From IMG/VR virus record IMGVR_UViG_3300025133_000086, positions 1-64,000 of that record: a DNA stretch of 64,000 bases; one strand, written 5' to 3'. The position numbers were made by a program, and so were the translations under genes. Shown in pieces: positions 54,692 to 64,000 of the stretch. Position 1 is the first letter of the stretch, and each line of letters begins with the position of its first letter. Under the pieces are notes generated by a model. The model did not search any database. It was given only the letters and a program-made list of their open reading frames with translations, and was not told the origin of the DNA. The stretch is from a virus.

Positions 54692-55420
54692 ATGCCGATA
54701 ATATCATATAATATACAGGACTTAATCAACGATTTACAGTCACTACCACCGAATGGTGTTACATTCCCATTTATGTTCGGAATAACACCAACAATGTTAA
54801 ACCCAACATTTACCAACATCTCCAATTCACCTTACACCAGATTTTCAGGTTCAACAGTGAACCAATGGTTTTTTTCTGGTGGGTTTGTGAGTGGTTTTAC
54901 AAATGATAAATTAAACGTTGTAAGGTCATACGATGCTGCTGATTTATATAACCCAGCGGTGATAAATAATAATGACAATTATAATAATTACTTAGGTACA
55001 TTTATTAGCGGTGCAACAAAGGTTGTTGACGATACAAATCCGATAATATACGCTGTTGATGCTGAAAGTGAACCCCCATTCTTCCCACTAATCGGTACTG
55101 ATGCTCAGACGACTGGTATAAGATATAAAACCTATTCTGACGAGTCTTACCGATTGGTTGACTTTGATGGTAATGTAACTCAAAAACCAAAAACCGAATT
55201 TAGATTTGTTGGTGAGGGTTGGAACGCAACCAACGTTGACCTAATGGCCTATATTCGTAGAGAATATTTAATGGGTATTGTTAGTCCGCCAGAGGTGCAA
55301 AGTGACGTTTTTATAGATAGAGGTGCAACAACAGTGTTAGAAGACCATTTAATATTGGGTGAGATAAGAGGTTTGGACGCTTTACAAGATTACAGAAATG
55401 GTTATTTTAAATTTGGGTAA
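54692..55420 (+). CDS. Tail/baseplate protein of unknown function
   Basis: A 242-residue protein, Asn/Thr/Gly-rich and strand-rich. A central VVDDTNPIIYAVDAESEPPF segment and a conserved-looking C terminus (DVFIDRGATTVLEDHLILGE, then RGLDALQDYRNGYFKFG) stand out. The end resembles a domain I associate with structural proteins of large Bacteroidota and cyano phages, where its role is not known. Placed between the SprB-type protein and the 55479 gene in the outer baseplate cluster. Confidence 0.55.
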   Translation: MPIISYNIQDLINDLQSLPPNGVTFPFMFGITPTMLNPTFTNISNSPYTRFSGSTVNQWFFSGGFVSGFTNDKLNVVRSYDAADLYNPAVINNNDNYNNYLGTFISGATKVVDDTNPIIYAVDAESEPPFFPLIGTDAQTTGIRYKTYSDESYRLVDFDGNVTQKPKTEFRFVGEGWNATNVDLMAYIRREYLMGIVSPPEVQSDVFIDRGATTVLEDHLILGEIRGLDALQDYRNGYFKFG

Positions 55421-55441
55421 CCTAAAAGTGAGTTAGATTAC

Positions 55442-55447
55442 TATTTA
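55442..55447 (+). promoter_or_regulatory. TATTTA promoter-like element before the 55479 gene
   Basis: TACTATTTACAGATAT ends 31 bases before ATG 55479. Confidence 0.4.
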
Positions 55448-55478
55448 CAGATATAATACTAAAATTAAAGAATTTTGA

Positions 55479-56405
55479 ATGTCGACAGGAATTTATGGTA
55501 TAAACAGACCCGCTGATGTAAGCCCATCAGATTGTGAAATATGGGTACACTATACACCAAGCAGAGACGCTGTTGGTAATACAACGGTTGCGCAATTAGA
55601 CCCACAACAGGTTTTATTACAAATGGATAACCCTAATAAGGTTCAGTCCAACGTAACAACTGGCTTTGAGGTATTTGGTGGTATGTACACCTTAAAATTA
55701 CCCGTTGGTCAATTTAACCAAAAAGGTATCTACACGGTGATGATTAAACCTGTTGAAATCAGAACTAGAATTGTTGACTGTGGTGTGCTATCCGCTTTCC
55801 CAGACATTAAGGGTATACTATTCGATTTGGCTGAGATACCACCACAACATGTTAATAAGTTTGAAAATAATAACCTTATTGGTTATAGGATAGAATACCT
55901 TAATACCAATACGAATGTTAGTGATGTTAAATTACGAAATTTCTTTAAGGTCGTTACATCTAATAACAGGTCTGAACCAGTTAATCAAAACCTAACAAAT
56001 ACAAGCCAAAAGGCTATAAGGTATAATTTTAATGATAACTCGACCTTAGTATTTTGTACTGTATCACCAAGCTCGTCCACAAACGTAAAACCTAATGTAC
56101 TCCCCTTTATTGGTCAATCAAACCAAGAGGTGATAATTACAAATACATTCTTTAACCCAATTATGGTTGAGATTGAAATGGTTGAACACGATATCGAAAC
56201 ATTAGCATATGGATTATTTGGTAACCAAACCAAAAGTCTTGAGGATGGTATATACACGATATATAACTTTGAAAACCAAATATATAAACAATATAACTTA
56301 TTTGAAATTAAAGACCAATTCACAGGAACACCACTATTTGAGGTTAGAGAAGAGAGAGATAATATTGACTTTACTAAGACATTTGATAATGTCTCTAACA
56401 TTTAA
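55479..56405 (+). CDS. Tail/baseplate protein of unknown function
   Basis: A 308-residue beta-rich protein. It has SDCEIWVHYTPSRDAVGNTT at the start, then VFGGMYTLKLPVGQFNQKGI and TVMIKPVEIRTRIVDCGVLS. A middle SNQEVIITNTFFNPIMVEIE block looks like an Ig-type pair of strands. The C terminus is charged. No enzyme motif. It precedes the gpI-like protein by five bases and is probably co-translated with it as part of the baseplate periphery. Confidence 0.55.
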   Translation: MSTGIYGINRPADVSPSDCEIWVHYTPSRDAVGNTTVAQLDPQQVLLQMDNPNKVQSNVTTGFEVFGGMYTLKLPVGQFNQKGIYTVMIKPVEIRTRIVDCGVLSAFPDIKGILFDLAEIPPQHVNKFENNNLIGYRIEYLNTNTNVSDVKLRNFFKVVTSNNRSEPVNQNLTNTSQKAIRYNFNDNSTLVFCTVSPSSSTNVKPNVLPFIGQSNQEVIITNTFFNPIMVEIEMVEHDIETLAYGLFGNQTKSLEDGIYTIYNFENQIYKQYNLFEIKDQFTGTPLFEVREERDNIDFTKTFDNVSNI

Positions 56406-56410
56406 AAATA

Positions 56411-59146
56411 ATGGCTGAAAACCCTAGAGTTAGAGTAGCTGGCTATGCCCAACGGACATTTTATAATGACGGTATAGAATATCGTAATTTTGCTGACAAC
56501 CTTGTCGGTAATCAGTTCGTTGAGGATGGTGGTACAGCACTGTTTACACTAGGTAATTTTGTGGTTTCAACAAACATGGAACCACCTAATAGTTTTAACT
56601 ATAATTTAGGTAGCTACAGTCAATTCTTTACGCTTAATGACATTAATGTGTCAGACAGTGAATTATCGACACTATTAGAAAACAACACCACCGCTAAATT
56701 AAAACTTGACGACAGTAATCTATTAACACACACTTATTTTGGTTCGGCCACAGAATTTATACGGGTTTCTCTGGAAAAAATAATAACTGATTGGCCAGCG
56801 GCAATTTACATGAACCCGATTTCGACAACACCCAGTGGTGTTGAAACGGTCACATTTACTTTAACGGATTATGCCTTTGACCAGATAAGCCAAACCGCAA
56901 CATTCAACATACCAGATTTAAGTATAAACAATAATTACAATATTAATTATTTGGTTAATGGTACGATTTTAAATACTTTTAATGAGTCGAACCCATTACG
57001 TGATTTAACTGCAAATTTTTTAAGTTATTCGTTATTATACAATGACGTTGAATATGACTTAGTTGGTTTTACAGGTTTAACAACACCAAACATTGGTAGT
57101 ATTAATGTAACTGTAAATGGTAATCCATTTGCTACTACAGGGAATACACAGAATCAGTATGTTAGTTATCATATAAAACCTAATAAATTAAATTCGGATA
57201 CATTTTTTAATGGGCTTAATGATTTTGAATCAAACCTTTTAAATACACTTATACTACCAAAATATACGTCAACTTTTAGGTTCCCAGTTGAAAGTGATGA
57301 TGGTACTATATTATTTCAGACAACAACACTTACTTGGTCAACATCAGATGGTTACAATTTAGATTTTAACACACCAAACTATACACAATTTGTTAATAGT
57401 TTAATTGATATAGCGGATAATACTGATATAACTAAGTCAGACCTTATAACGAGATTCCTTACTAGTGATTCAATAAGTGATTTCGATACCATACCAATAT
57501 TCTATGGTGATAGGGATGAGGAAGCCGACCAAAAGGTTACCAAATTATTGAGGATTTACGGTCGCGAATTTGATGATATTAAACGATATATTGATGGTAT
57601 ATCATTTGCCAATGTGGTTTCATATAATCAGATAAATAACACACCAGATATCGTATTAAAAAATCTTGCTAGAACACTAGGTTGGGACTTGGTGTCAAGT
57701 GTTTTGGAAAACGACCTACTATCGAACTATGTGTCAACATCAAGAACCAGTTATTCTGGTTTAAGTAGAGGGTACACACCAATTGAGTCTGAATATGAGA
57801 TGTGGCGTAGGATAATACTCAACACACCGTATCTTTGGAAATCAAAGGGTGCTAGAAAGGCGATTGAGTTTTTAACTAAGTTTATTGGTGCCCCATCAGG
57901 GTTGATGCAATTTAACGAACATGTGTACGTTGCTGATGACGCTCTAGATGCTGATGTCGTCCAATCCGCAATAGGTTTAAATGGTCTAGATACTGATTTA
58001 ACACTATATAATATTGACGGGAATGGTTTTCCTAGAGTATTACCAGATACACCAGATATGTATTTCCAGAAAGGTGGTGGTTGGTACAGAGAAACTGGTG
58101 GTAGTAATGCTGGTAAGTATGTTATGATTGGTAACAACCCACACGTTGGTCCTTATGATAGAGGTCAAGAATACATTAACCAGTTTAGAAGTCTTATACC
58201 TGATTTTCAACCAGTAACGGTAACGGACTCAGAGTTAGAAACTGGTATAACAACTTTATTTACTAATTATAGTCAAGGCACTGTAAATAATTATACTGGG
58301 GACACTTATGTTGACCTAACAAGTGAAGGGTTCGACATATCCGATTGTGTTGTGTTAGAAACTAACATCATATCAGACCCAAAACCAACAGATGAGATTA
58401 CAGCCTGTGGTTGTGATATAGCAACAAATGATAATAGCCTACAGATTGATGTAAATTATTCAGCGGCAACATTTAATTGTGATGATTTCTATAATATTGA
58501 TGGAACCCCAAGTGTTGGTGTTAATGGTAATTATTTATTTGATTATCAGCTACCAACAACGATTGACACTAATAACCCATATATACATCCAGATTGTTGT
58601 TCGACAGACCATAATGGGTACCCAATGGAGTATTATAGTGTTTCGGGTGTACCATATGGTGATTACTACACCTCCGACCCAATTATACAAGAGGAATTAG
58701 AGGTTTTCCTTAATTACGATGAAACCGTTTACACCGTAACAAATAGTGGTTATATTTGTTGCGAGATAACTAATGGTGACCCATCAGATGCTTGTATAAC
58801 TTACGCGACATGTAACTGGCGTTTAGCTGGGGGGTTCCCAACACCAACATTTAATGACGCAACAATACTCATAGATGGTGAGTATTACCTAAAGTTTATC
58901 ACACCAAACGGTGATTATAGGGTAGTAACACCAACAGGTGTTAATTGCGTAACCTCGACAGTATCAACTCCAGGGGTTTTTGACCCCTTTACTGGTGAGG
59001 TAGGTTTTGGTTGTAAAATACCCGCTAATGCTTGGAGTCTCCCTGAGGTTCGTAATAATATAATAAATAGCTATAGAGATAGATTCCTTGGGGTTGAACC
59101 ATGCGACTATAACTGGGTGCTAAATCAGTTTGTGTTAGGGGGGTAA
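56411..59146 (+). CDS. Baseplate protein with tail-protein-I-like domain
   Basis: The 911-residue protein has a beta-rich N-terminal third. Its central region (residues about 374-500) resembles phage tail protein I (P2 gpI): KLLRIYGREFDDIKRYIDGI, then VLKNLARTLGWDLVSSVL, and WRRIILNTPYLWKSKGARKA, IEFLTKFIGAPSG. gpI-type proteins bind the J/gp6 ring and hold the receptor-binding fibre, in the position T4 gives to gp7 or gp8. The C-terminal 270 residues are Cys-rich (CGCDIATND, HPDCCSTDHNG, GYICCEITNGD). It is likely the main fibre-holding wedge protein of this phage. Confidence 0.55.
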   Translation: MAENPRVRVAGYAQRTFYNDGIEYRNFADNLVGNQFVEDGGTALFTLGNFVVSTNMEPPNSFNYNLGSYSQFFTLNDINVSDSELSTLLENNTTAKLKLDDSNLLTHTYFGSATEFIRVSLEKIITDWPAAIYMNPISTTPSGVETVTFTLTDYAFDQISQTATFNIPDLSINNNYNINYLVNGTILNTFNESNPLRDLTANFLSYSLLYNDVEYDLVGFTGLTTPNIGSINVTVNGNPFATTGNTQNQYVSYHIKPNKLNSDTFFNGLNDFESNLLNTLILPKYTSTFRFPVESDDGTILFQTTTLTWSTSDGYNLDFNTPNYTQFVNSLIDIADNTDITKSDLITRFLTSDSISDFDTIPIFYGDRDEEADQKVTKLLRIYGREFDDIKRYIDGISFANVVSYNQINNTPDIVLKNLARTLGWDLVSSVLENDLLSNYVSTSRTSYSGLSRGYTPIESEYEMWRRIILNTPYLWKSKGARKAIEFLTKFIGAPSGLMQFNEHVYVADDALDADVVQSAIGLNGLDTDLTLYNIDGNGFPRVLPDTPDMYFQKGGGWYRETGGSNAGKYVMIGNNPHVGPYDRGQEYINQFRSLIPDFQPVTVTDSELETGITTLFTNYSQGTVNNYTGDTYVDLTSEGFDISDCVVLETNIISDPKPTDEITACGCDIATNDNSLQIDVNYSAATFNCDDFYNIDGTPSVGVNGNYLFDYQLPTTIDTNNPYIHPDCCSTDHNGYPMEYYSVSGVPYGDYYTSDPIIQEELEVFLNYDETVYTVTNSGYICCEITNGDPSDACITYATCNWRLAGGFPTPTFNDATILIDGEYYLKFITPNGDYRVVTPTGVNCVTSTVSTPGVFDPFTGEVGFGCKIPANAWSLPEVRNNIINSYRDRFLGVEPCDYNWVLNQFVLGG

Positions 59147-59167
59147 CCTATTAATTTTTGAATAAAT

Positions 59168-59190
59168 TACGATAAAGATAAAGATAAAGA
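59168..59190 (+). repeat. GATAAA hexamer tandem repeat
   Basis: Three GATAAA units and a partial fourth directly before the TATTTA element of the 59209 gene. Confidence 0.5.
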
Positions 59191-59193
59191 TGA

Positions 59194-59199
59194 TATTTA
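59194..59199 (+). promoter_or_regulatory. TATTTA promoter-like element before the 59209 gene
   Basis: TGATATTTATATATTAAC ends nine bases before ATG 59209, so any transcript would have little or no leader. Confidence 0.4.
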
Positions 59200-59208
59200 T
59201 ATATTAAC

Positions 59209-62200
59209 ATGCCACTAGACCCAAACATATTATGTAATTTACAAGAGGCAGAGTTCAACACTGAAGACTTAGTTGTTCAAGCCAATAGTAATGGTACTAT
59301 TAATGTATCACTGGATAGTTTTGGTGAAGTAATCGTTAATTCTGAGGTTTGTTGCTCGTATCTTAATAATTTCGAGAACTCTACCACAACAGGGTTTACA
59401 TACACATGGGATACTGAACTAGGTCAATGTCGATGGTTGCAAAGGGTTGATTGCGATGAGCTACCGACATTTAATGTGACATTAAACCCACAAGGTAATG
59501 ATGGCGCTTTATTTGAGGTTGATGAAGGGGAGAATTGTGTGTTAGACGTTAAGTTTGAATACTTATTTAAGTTTGATTGTGGAACAATAACTGATATAAT
59601 TAACAACGCATTTAACACAATACTAACAGGTTATAATAACATTATTACCAGCGCTAACGAAGCGATAGCCATAGCCCAATCAGCGCTAACGGATAATGTT
59701 GGTCAATTTAATTATGTATTACCATATGTAGACCCAGATACTGGTGAAACAATTTACATGTGTTTAACACCAGCTGGTATTGGTTTATTAGAAAGTATAA
59801 TTAATAATTTAGGGATTAATTCGGGTATTAGTTGGTCGGAATATATCAACGGGGAGTACTATGACCCAAGCAATCCAGTATACCAGTACTTAACCAACCT
59901 TGGTGATGCGGTTTATTCGGTAAATATACTAGACGAAGCACAAAATCTTTATTATAATATTTGTACAGACGGAGCTACTTTGATTAGTGAAACCTTTACC
60001 TGGATATCAATAAACAATAACCAACAAGAGGTAATAGAAACTAACCAAACGACAATAGCCGAAACGCAAGTATTAATTAATCAATTACTAGCTGATAATC
60101 CAAATGGTTGTATTACCGAAATTGAGACGTTAGAAAATTTAGAGATTGGAATGTCAATTGACATTCAAGACCCTCAGTATGAACAACTAGTTAATTCGGT
60201 ATATTCTGAAACATTCTTTACCATTGGTGAAGGTGATTTATTAACATACTTAAGTGAGAATGTTAACAGTGGATTATACATACCAAATTATAGTGGTATT
60301 GATTGTACTGATACTGATTGTAATGATTTTGCTAATATCATTGTTGACCAACTAATAGCACAAGGTCTTGAACAAGAAATATTCATAGGTACAACAAGGG
60401 GTGAAAACTACCAAGAACTTATAACGCTATTAGGTGAAAACTATTTCAATTCAAATTGGCTAACTTTTCAAACCACGATAAGTGACCCTGCTGTGATAAG
60501 CGGGATGACCAATCAAAATGTGAACCTTAGTGTTCAAGTACTTAATAGTTGCATCGACTTTTCAATATTAATTGATAGAATAGAAATTAATAAAATATGT
60601 TCTAGAAAGACAAACGATGATATTTTTGTTTCAGAAAACCCATCGTTTAATCTAAAGCGTGTTGTTGATAATAAAAAGTCTTGGACGGCAATAGATTCAC
60701 CAACCAATAGAACATTTGAACTACCAATGCGGGAAACCGAATATAATAGTAATGACTATAGGTTGGTTATTAATACAAAGGAAACCGACCTTAACATTGC
60801 GATTGATAACGCTATTGAAACTGATGTGTGGTGCTATACAGATGATAACCCATGTATTCTGGACCCATGTCAACCTAGAGTGGATTGCGATGGTGTGATT
60901 GATGGTGCAACCAACTATACTGGTGGTACAACACTTTTCTCATCAGCGATAGAGTTATCCGTAGACATGAATTTTGGTAATGCTATTACTACGATAAATG
61001 ATATTGTGGCTGGAAGTATACCAACTAGTGCCTTTACATCAGAATTTAGTGGGTGTTCATTTGTACATAAAATAGATGAGGATTATAATATAGCTAGTAG
61101 ATTTACTGGTTGGTGGATTTTAGGTGATTTTGATGGTTCTGTTTCTTGGTACCGCCAACAAACGGTAATCAGTGGCGCACCCAACACGCAAATATTAATC
61201 GATTATTACGGGACATTAACTGGTGTAACAACTGGACCAGCAAACTGTAACAGTCTTAATGTTGCCATGACTAATCTTAATGCGACACTAGGTACAAGTT
61301 ACCAAGTACCGTTTTGGGATGGTTTTGGTTGTAAATTCACACAACCAGCTACTGGTGGAACAACAACGGAAGAATGTTGTTGTGACGAAACACCGCTGAG
61401 TGGTACGTCAATAACTGGACAAACAATAGGTCTACCACCAGAAGAATCATTTAGTTGTTCATGGCAAGTTGGTGATGTTGGTGAAGCTGGTGGTACAATA
61501 TTCTGGGTTGACCCTAATAATTCGTGTATAGCGTTGGAAGTTGCACCTGATGACTTAATAAGTCCTGCAGGTGGAACTTATTTCGATTGGGGTGAACGAT
61601 TCCCAATATTTCCAGCACCAACCAACACATTTATAGGTTCTGGTCAAGAAAATACCCAGTACATTGCTAATTATGGTCAACAATGGACAGCAGCTTATTT
61701 TACTGATATTGCGACAATTGGTGGTTTTAGTGATTGGTGGTTACCTAGTGCTGATGAATTATTAGAAATTAACAATGCACTACCAAGCGAATTAAATGTA
61801 TCACCATCATGTCCTGAAGCTTATGCTTATTGGAGTTCAAGTTATGTGTCACCAAATGAGGTGTATATTTTGAATACATGTACTGGTGAATTGCAACTTG
61901 CTAACGTTGAAAATGAACCGATAGAAAATATCATATCAGAGGAAATTAGGGTACGACCAGTTAGATTGATTGATACAAGCCCATGTAATGATGTGTATGA
62001 TGCGATAACTGGTTCAACTTCAGTCACCAATGGTTTTGAAATCGAGGATGCTGAATGTTCATGGATTTATAAATTTGACACTGATTCGTCACCAACAACC
62101 TTTAATGGTTTTTGGTTAGCTGGTATGCCAGATGGTACGTTAGGGACCTTTCAACAGATAACCGTATCTGGTGTGTCATCAACGACAATAAACTACACGG

Positions 62201-62949
62201 ATATTGTAACGGAAGATTGTTGTATTGCATACAACGAAGGTTTAAGACACGTTGAGAACGAATTGTATCTTGGTAGACATTTAGCAAACTTAAGATGGGA
62301 CCAAGACTGTGAAAAATGTTTAATTAATCAATGTGAAAAGGAACCATGTACTGATTATAATTCACTACTAACTTCAAGTATAACTGGGCTTACAACAGTA
62401 ACACAGTTCAACGACATATTAAGTAGTGAATTGATAAATGTTAGGTGTAGGAAAATATCGTCAGGATACCCAACACTAAATGCTTTATACCATAGATATT
62501 TAAACTCCACAGGTTATTGTAACACTTTAAGTGCGCAATTTACTTATCAGACAATGATTGAGTTCTCTGAACTCATTGGTGATTATTGGGTTGATTTAAT
62601 TGAACAGGTAGTACCTAGTACGACCATATGGACAGCAAATTATATTTATGGTAATACATTGTATGACCAAGAGAAGTTCAAGTATAGAACTGGTTCTGTA
62701 TTTGCGTGTCACCCTAATAAATATTATAGTGGTATACTACCAATGAATTATACCTCTAAGAATCCTATTACAACACCAGTCGATGTTCAATTATACACAT
62801 CATCTGATGATGGGATTTGTAAAGCTTATGAGGAGTGTTCTGATATTTATTACTATAATGGTGATTGCGGTTCCGAATTTGTCGGTACTGTATCAGTTAT
62901 TAGTAATAACGGTAATAATAACAATAGTAATAATCTCAGTGCTGAATAA
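59209..62949 (+). CDS. Large tail fibre/baseplate protein with Lcl_C (DUF1566) domain
   Basis: A 1246-residue protein. The start has a Cys-rich block (EVCCSYLNNFENSTTTGFTY, then LGQCRWLQRVDC). A helical section at about 130-180 (NAFNTILTGYNNIITSANEA) suggests a trimerising stalk. Residues about 755-922 form an Lcl C-terminal/DUF1566-like domain: GEAGGTIFWVD, FSDWWLPSADELLEIN, YWSSSYVS and IRVRPVRLI. That fold occurs in adhesins that bind sulphated glycans. The last 250 residues hold FSELIGDYWVDLIEQVVPST and KFKYRTGSVFACHP, possibly the attachment part. Likely a long fibre or tip protein. Confidence 0.6.
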   Translation: MPLDPNILCNLQEAEFNTEDLVVQANSNGTINVSLDSFGEVIVNSEVCCSYLNNFENSTTTGFTYTWDTELGQCRWLQRVDCDELPTFNVTLNPQGNDGALFEVDEGENCVLDVKFEYLFKFDCGTITDIINNAFNTILTGYNNIITSANEAIAIAQSALTDNVGQFNYVLPYVDPDTGETIYMCLTPAGIGLLESIINNLGINSGISWSEYINGEYYDPSNPVYQYLTNLGDAVYSVNILDEAQNLYYNICTDGATLISETFTWISINNNQQEVIETNQTTIAETQVLINQLLADNPNGCITEIETLENLEIGMSIDIQDPQYEQLVNSVYSETFFTIGEGDLLTYLSENVNSGLYIPNYSGIDCTDTDCNDFANIIVDQLIAQGLEQEIFIGTTRGENYQELITLLGENYFNSNWLTFQTTISDPAVISGMTNQNVNLSVQVLNSCIDFSILIDRIEINKICSRKTNDDIFVSENPSFNLKRVVDNKKSWTAIDSPTNRTFELPMRETEYNSNDYRLVINTKETDLNIAIDNAIETDVWCYTDDNPCILDPCQPRVDCDGVIDGATNYTGGTTLFSSAIELSVDMNFGNAITTINDIVAGSIPTSAFTSEFSGCSFVHKIDEDYNIASRFTGWWILGDFDGSVSWYRQQTVISGAPNTQILIDYYGTLTGVTTGPANCNSLNVAMTNLNATLGTSYQVPFWDGFGCKFTQPATGGTTTEECCCDETPLSGTSITGQTIGLPPEESFSCSWQVGDVGEAGGTIFWVDPNNSCIALEVAPDDLISPAGGTYFDWGERFPIFPAPTNTFIGSGQENTQYIANYGQQWTAAYFTDIATIGGFSDWWLPSADELLEINNALPSELNVSPSCPEAYAYWSSSYVSPNEVYILNTCTGELQLANVENEPIENIISEEIRVRPVRLIDTSPCNDVYDAITGSTSVTNGFEIEDAECSWIYKFDTDSSPTTFNGFWLAGMPDGTLGTFQQITVSGVSSTTINYTDIVTEDCCIAYNEGLRHVENELYLGRHLANLRWDQDCEKCLINQCEKEPCTDYNSLLTSSITGLTTVTQFNDILSSELINVRCRKISSGYPTLNALYHRYLNSTGYCNTLSAQFTYQTMIEFSELIGDYWVDLIEQVVPSTTIWTANYIYGNTLYDQEKFKYRTGSVFACHPNKYYSGILPMNYTSKNPITTPVDVQLYTSSDDGICKAYEECSDIYYYNGDCGSEFVGTVSVISNNGNNNNSNNLSAE

Positions 62950-62957
62950 TTTAAAAG

Positions 62958-63203
62958 ATGCCTAAATTAGTTAGAAATATTGTTGGTGTAATATATGACC
63001 CAGAAACAGCTGAAATCAGATATGTTAGAAACGTTGAAGGTCAGTTCGGTGAGGGTGACTATTTTAACGTTCTTAGACTCTATGTATACCAACAGGATTA
63101 TAGCAGGGTTGAAGCGCCATTGGTTAATATACCAAAAAACACAAGCTTTGGTTTGTTATCCAATAATAATCGTAAAATAATTGAATTAGAAGTTTCATAC
63201 TAA
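62958..63203 (+). CDS. Small tail-associated protein of unknown function
   Basis: An 81-residue beta-rich protein: PKLVRNIVGVIYDPETAEIR, then YFNVLRLYVYQQDYSRVEAP and a strand-like end (KIIELEVSY). It starts eight bases after the large fibre gene and its stop overlaps the next ATG (TAATG), so translation is coupled on that side. Probably a small connector or capping subunit of the fibre complex. No family recognised. Confidence 0.55.
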   Translation: MPKLVRNIVGVIYDPETAEIRYVRNVEGQFGEGDYFNVLRLYVYQQDYSRVEAPLVNIPKNTSFGLLSNNNRKIIELEVSY

Positions 63204-64000
63204 TGAGATACCAAGAACGTACATATATAGGCTCTCCGATTGAGTGTATCAGAAATAAATCAATGTATAATGTTTCTTGTAGCTCAGATATCGATGTATT
63301 CACACCACCGATATTTTCAGTTAGTGGTACTTCAACAGCTAGTTGCGTCTATAACTCAATTGAGTTTAGTGGTACACCATATACAACAATATTATCAGCC
63401 GCAACATCGGCTTGTACGATAACAGCAACATGCTTTAGCCACTCAGTTTGGCGATTAGACGTATCTGAAAATGGTCAGAGTGTTTCTAGTGGTGGTACTG
63501 GTTTTTGGACTGGTACAACATATACTGGTGATACACCAACGGACATTGCACTAGGCAACGCACTTAATAATTCATTTAGTTCTTTAAATTATGGTTACTA
63601 TTATGATAATCTATTATATAATATTAGAAAACCATATGGGGCTAGTGGGTTAACCGTATCGTTATGTGTTGATTTATATTTTGTAGATGGTGCTTTTTGT
63701 ACTGGTGGTACATGTTCGAATGTCTGCACAGAAATTGGTAGTACAACATACCCAGTTTTAACCAGTGGTTCTACTGGGGTATATGTTTTAGATAGGGATA
63801 GTGACGACACTGATTTTGATTTTGAATTTAATTTTACAGACGCTCAGTTCAGTGCGTTTACAGGCGATAGGAAGTTAAAATTCAGATACGAAGTGTTTAA
63901 ATTCTCCACAGCATCTGGTAGCTTTAGAAAACCAATATTATTTAATGCTGGTTATTTTGATTCGACCGAAATTTTAGATGATAAACATGGTGGGTATAGT
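63203..64000 (+). CDS. Tail-fibre-like protein, 3' truncated by the window end
   Basis: The frame opens at ATG 63203 (MRYQERTYIGSPIECIRNKS) within TAATG and stays open for 266 codons to the last base. It is Ser/Thr/Gly-rich and Cys-containing (CSSDIDVFT, CVDLYFVDGAFCTGGTCSNV), strand-rich, with no enzyme motif. Composition is the same as that of the preceding baseplate-periphery proteins. It is coupled to the small 62958 gene, so the pair probably act together in the fibre. The full length and any C-terminal receptor-binding domain are outside the window. Confidence 0.65.
   Translation, partial: MRYQERTYIGSPIECIRNKSMYNVSCSSDIDVFTPPIFSVSGTSTASCVYNSIEFSGTPYTTILSAATSACTITATCFSHSVWRLDVSENGQSVSSGGTGFWTGTTYTGDTPTDIALGNALNNSFSSLNYGYYYDNLLYNIRKPYGASGLTVSLCVDLYFVDGAFCTGGTCSNVCTEIGSTTYPVLTSGSTGVYVLDRDSDDTDFDFEFNFTDAQFSAFTGDRKLKFRYEVFKFSTASGSFRKPILFNAGYFDSTEILDDKHGGYS

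Noticed and set aside
1-64000. tRNA genes and CRISPR arrays
   Set aside because: I scanned the gaps for cloverleaf-like stretches and regularly spaced repeats; the gaps are short and AT-rich and none qualifies. The regular repeats found are inside coding frames.

Overview
The window is part of a large, strictly lytic-looking contractile-tailed phage (T4-like myovirus) that very probably infects a member of the Bacteroidota, most likely a gliding flavobacterium. The phage assignment rests on recognisable T4-type proteins: family B DNA polymerase (gp43), ssDNA-binding protein (gp32), UvsX recombinase, RNase H/FEN-type nuclease, DnaB/gp41 helicase, tail sheath (gp18), tail tube (gp19), neck protein (gp13), gp25 and gp6 baseplate wedge proteins, tape measure and hub. 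The host assignment rests on AT-rich DNA, A-rich rather than Shine-Dalgarno leaders, two promoters of the Bacteroidota form (TTG-N19/20-TATATTTG), SprB-type repeats in two tail proteins and BspA/DUF285-type leucine-rich repeats in a fibre. No terminase, portal or capsid gene, no tRNA and no CRISPR array is visible, so this is an internal piece of a larger genome.

Layout. 1-3577: fibre cluster (truncated fibre, GT9-like glycosyltransferase, YadA-head-like repeat fibre, small structural protein). 3670-7185: DNA polymerase, preceded by a perfect 8-bp inverted repeat. 7182-10441: the only minus-strand block (SNF2 helicase, glutaredoxin, gp13-like neck protein, transcribed in that order). 10528-15946: neck genes like gp14 and gp15; the gp15-like gene carries a repeat module and a LamG-like tip and is followed by a leucine-rich-repeat fibre built on the same module. 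16121-25608: sheath, terminator, tube, gp26/gp51-like tail chaperone pair joined by a probable programmed frameshift, a protein of unknown role and the tape measure. 25854-36624: central baseplate and hub, ending in a 2120-residue hub protein with two different peptidoglycan-degrading domains. 36655-38609: four small proteins of unknown role. 38734-43941: replication and recombination set (gp32, UvsX, nuclease, unknown, gp41). 44058-64000: outer baseplate and tail-fibre set, from gp25 and gp6 through several very large adhesin-like proteins, running off the window end.

How it works together. The plus-strand structural genes build a long contractile tail with an elaborate host-recognition apparatus. 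The replication block supplies fork, recombination and primer-removal functions. Two promoter classes are suggested: host-like TATATTTG promoters before the 36655 gene and gp32, and a simpler TATTTA(T/C) element before at least 18 other gene starts on both strands, which I propose as the phage's own late (or middle) promoter. No gap between genes exceeds 300 bases; the longest (25609-25853) holds G-runs and two 23-bp AT-rich direct repeats.
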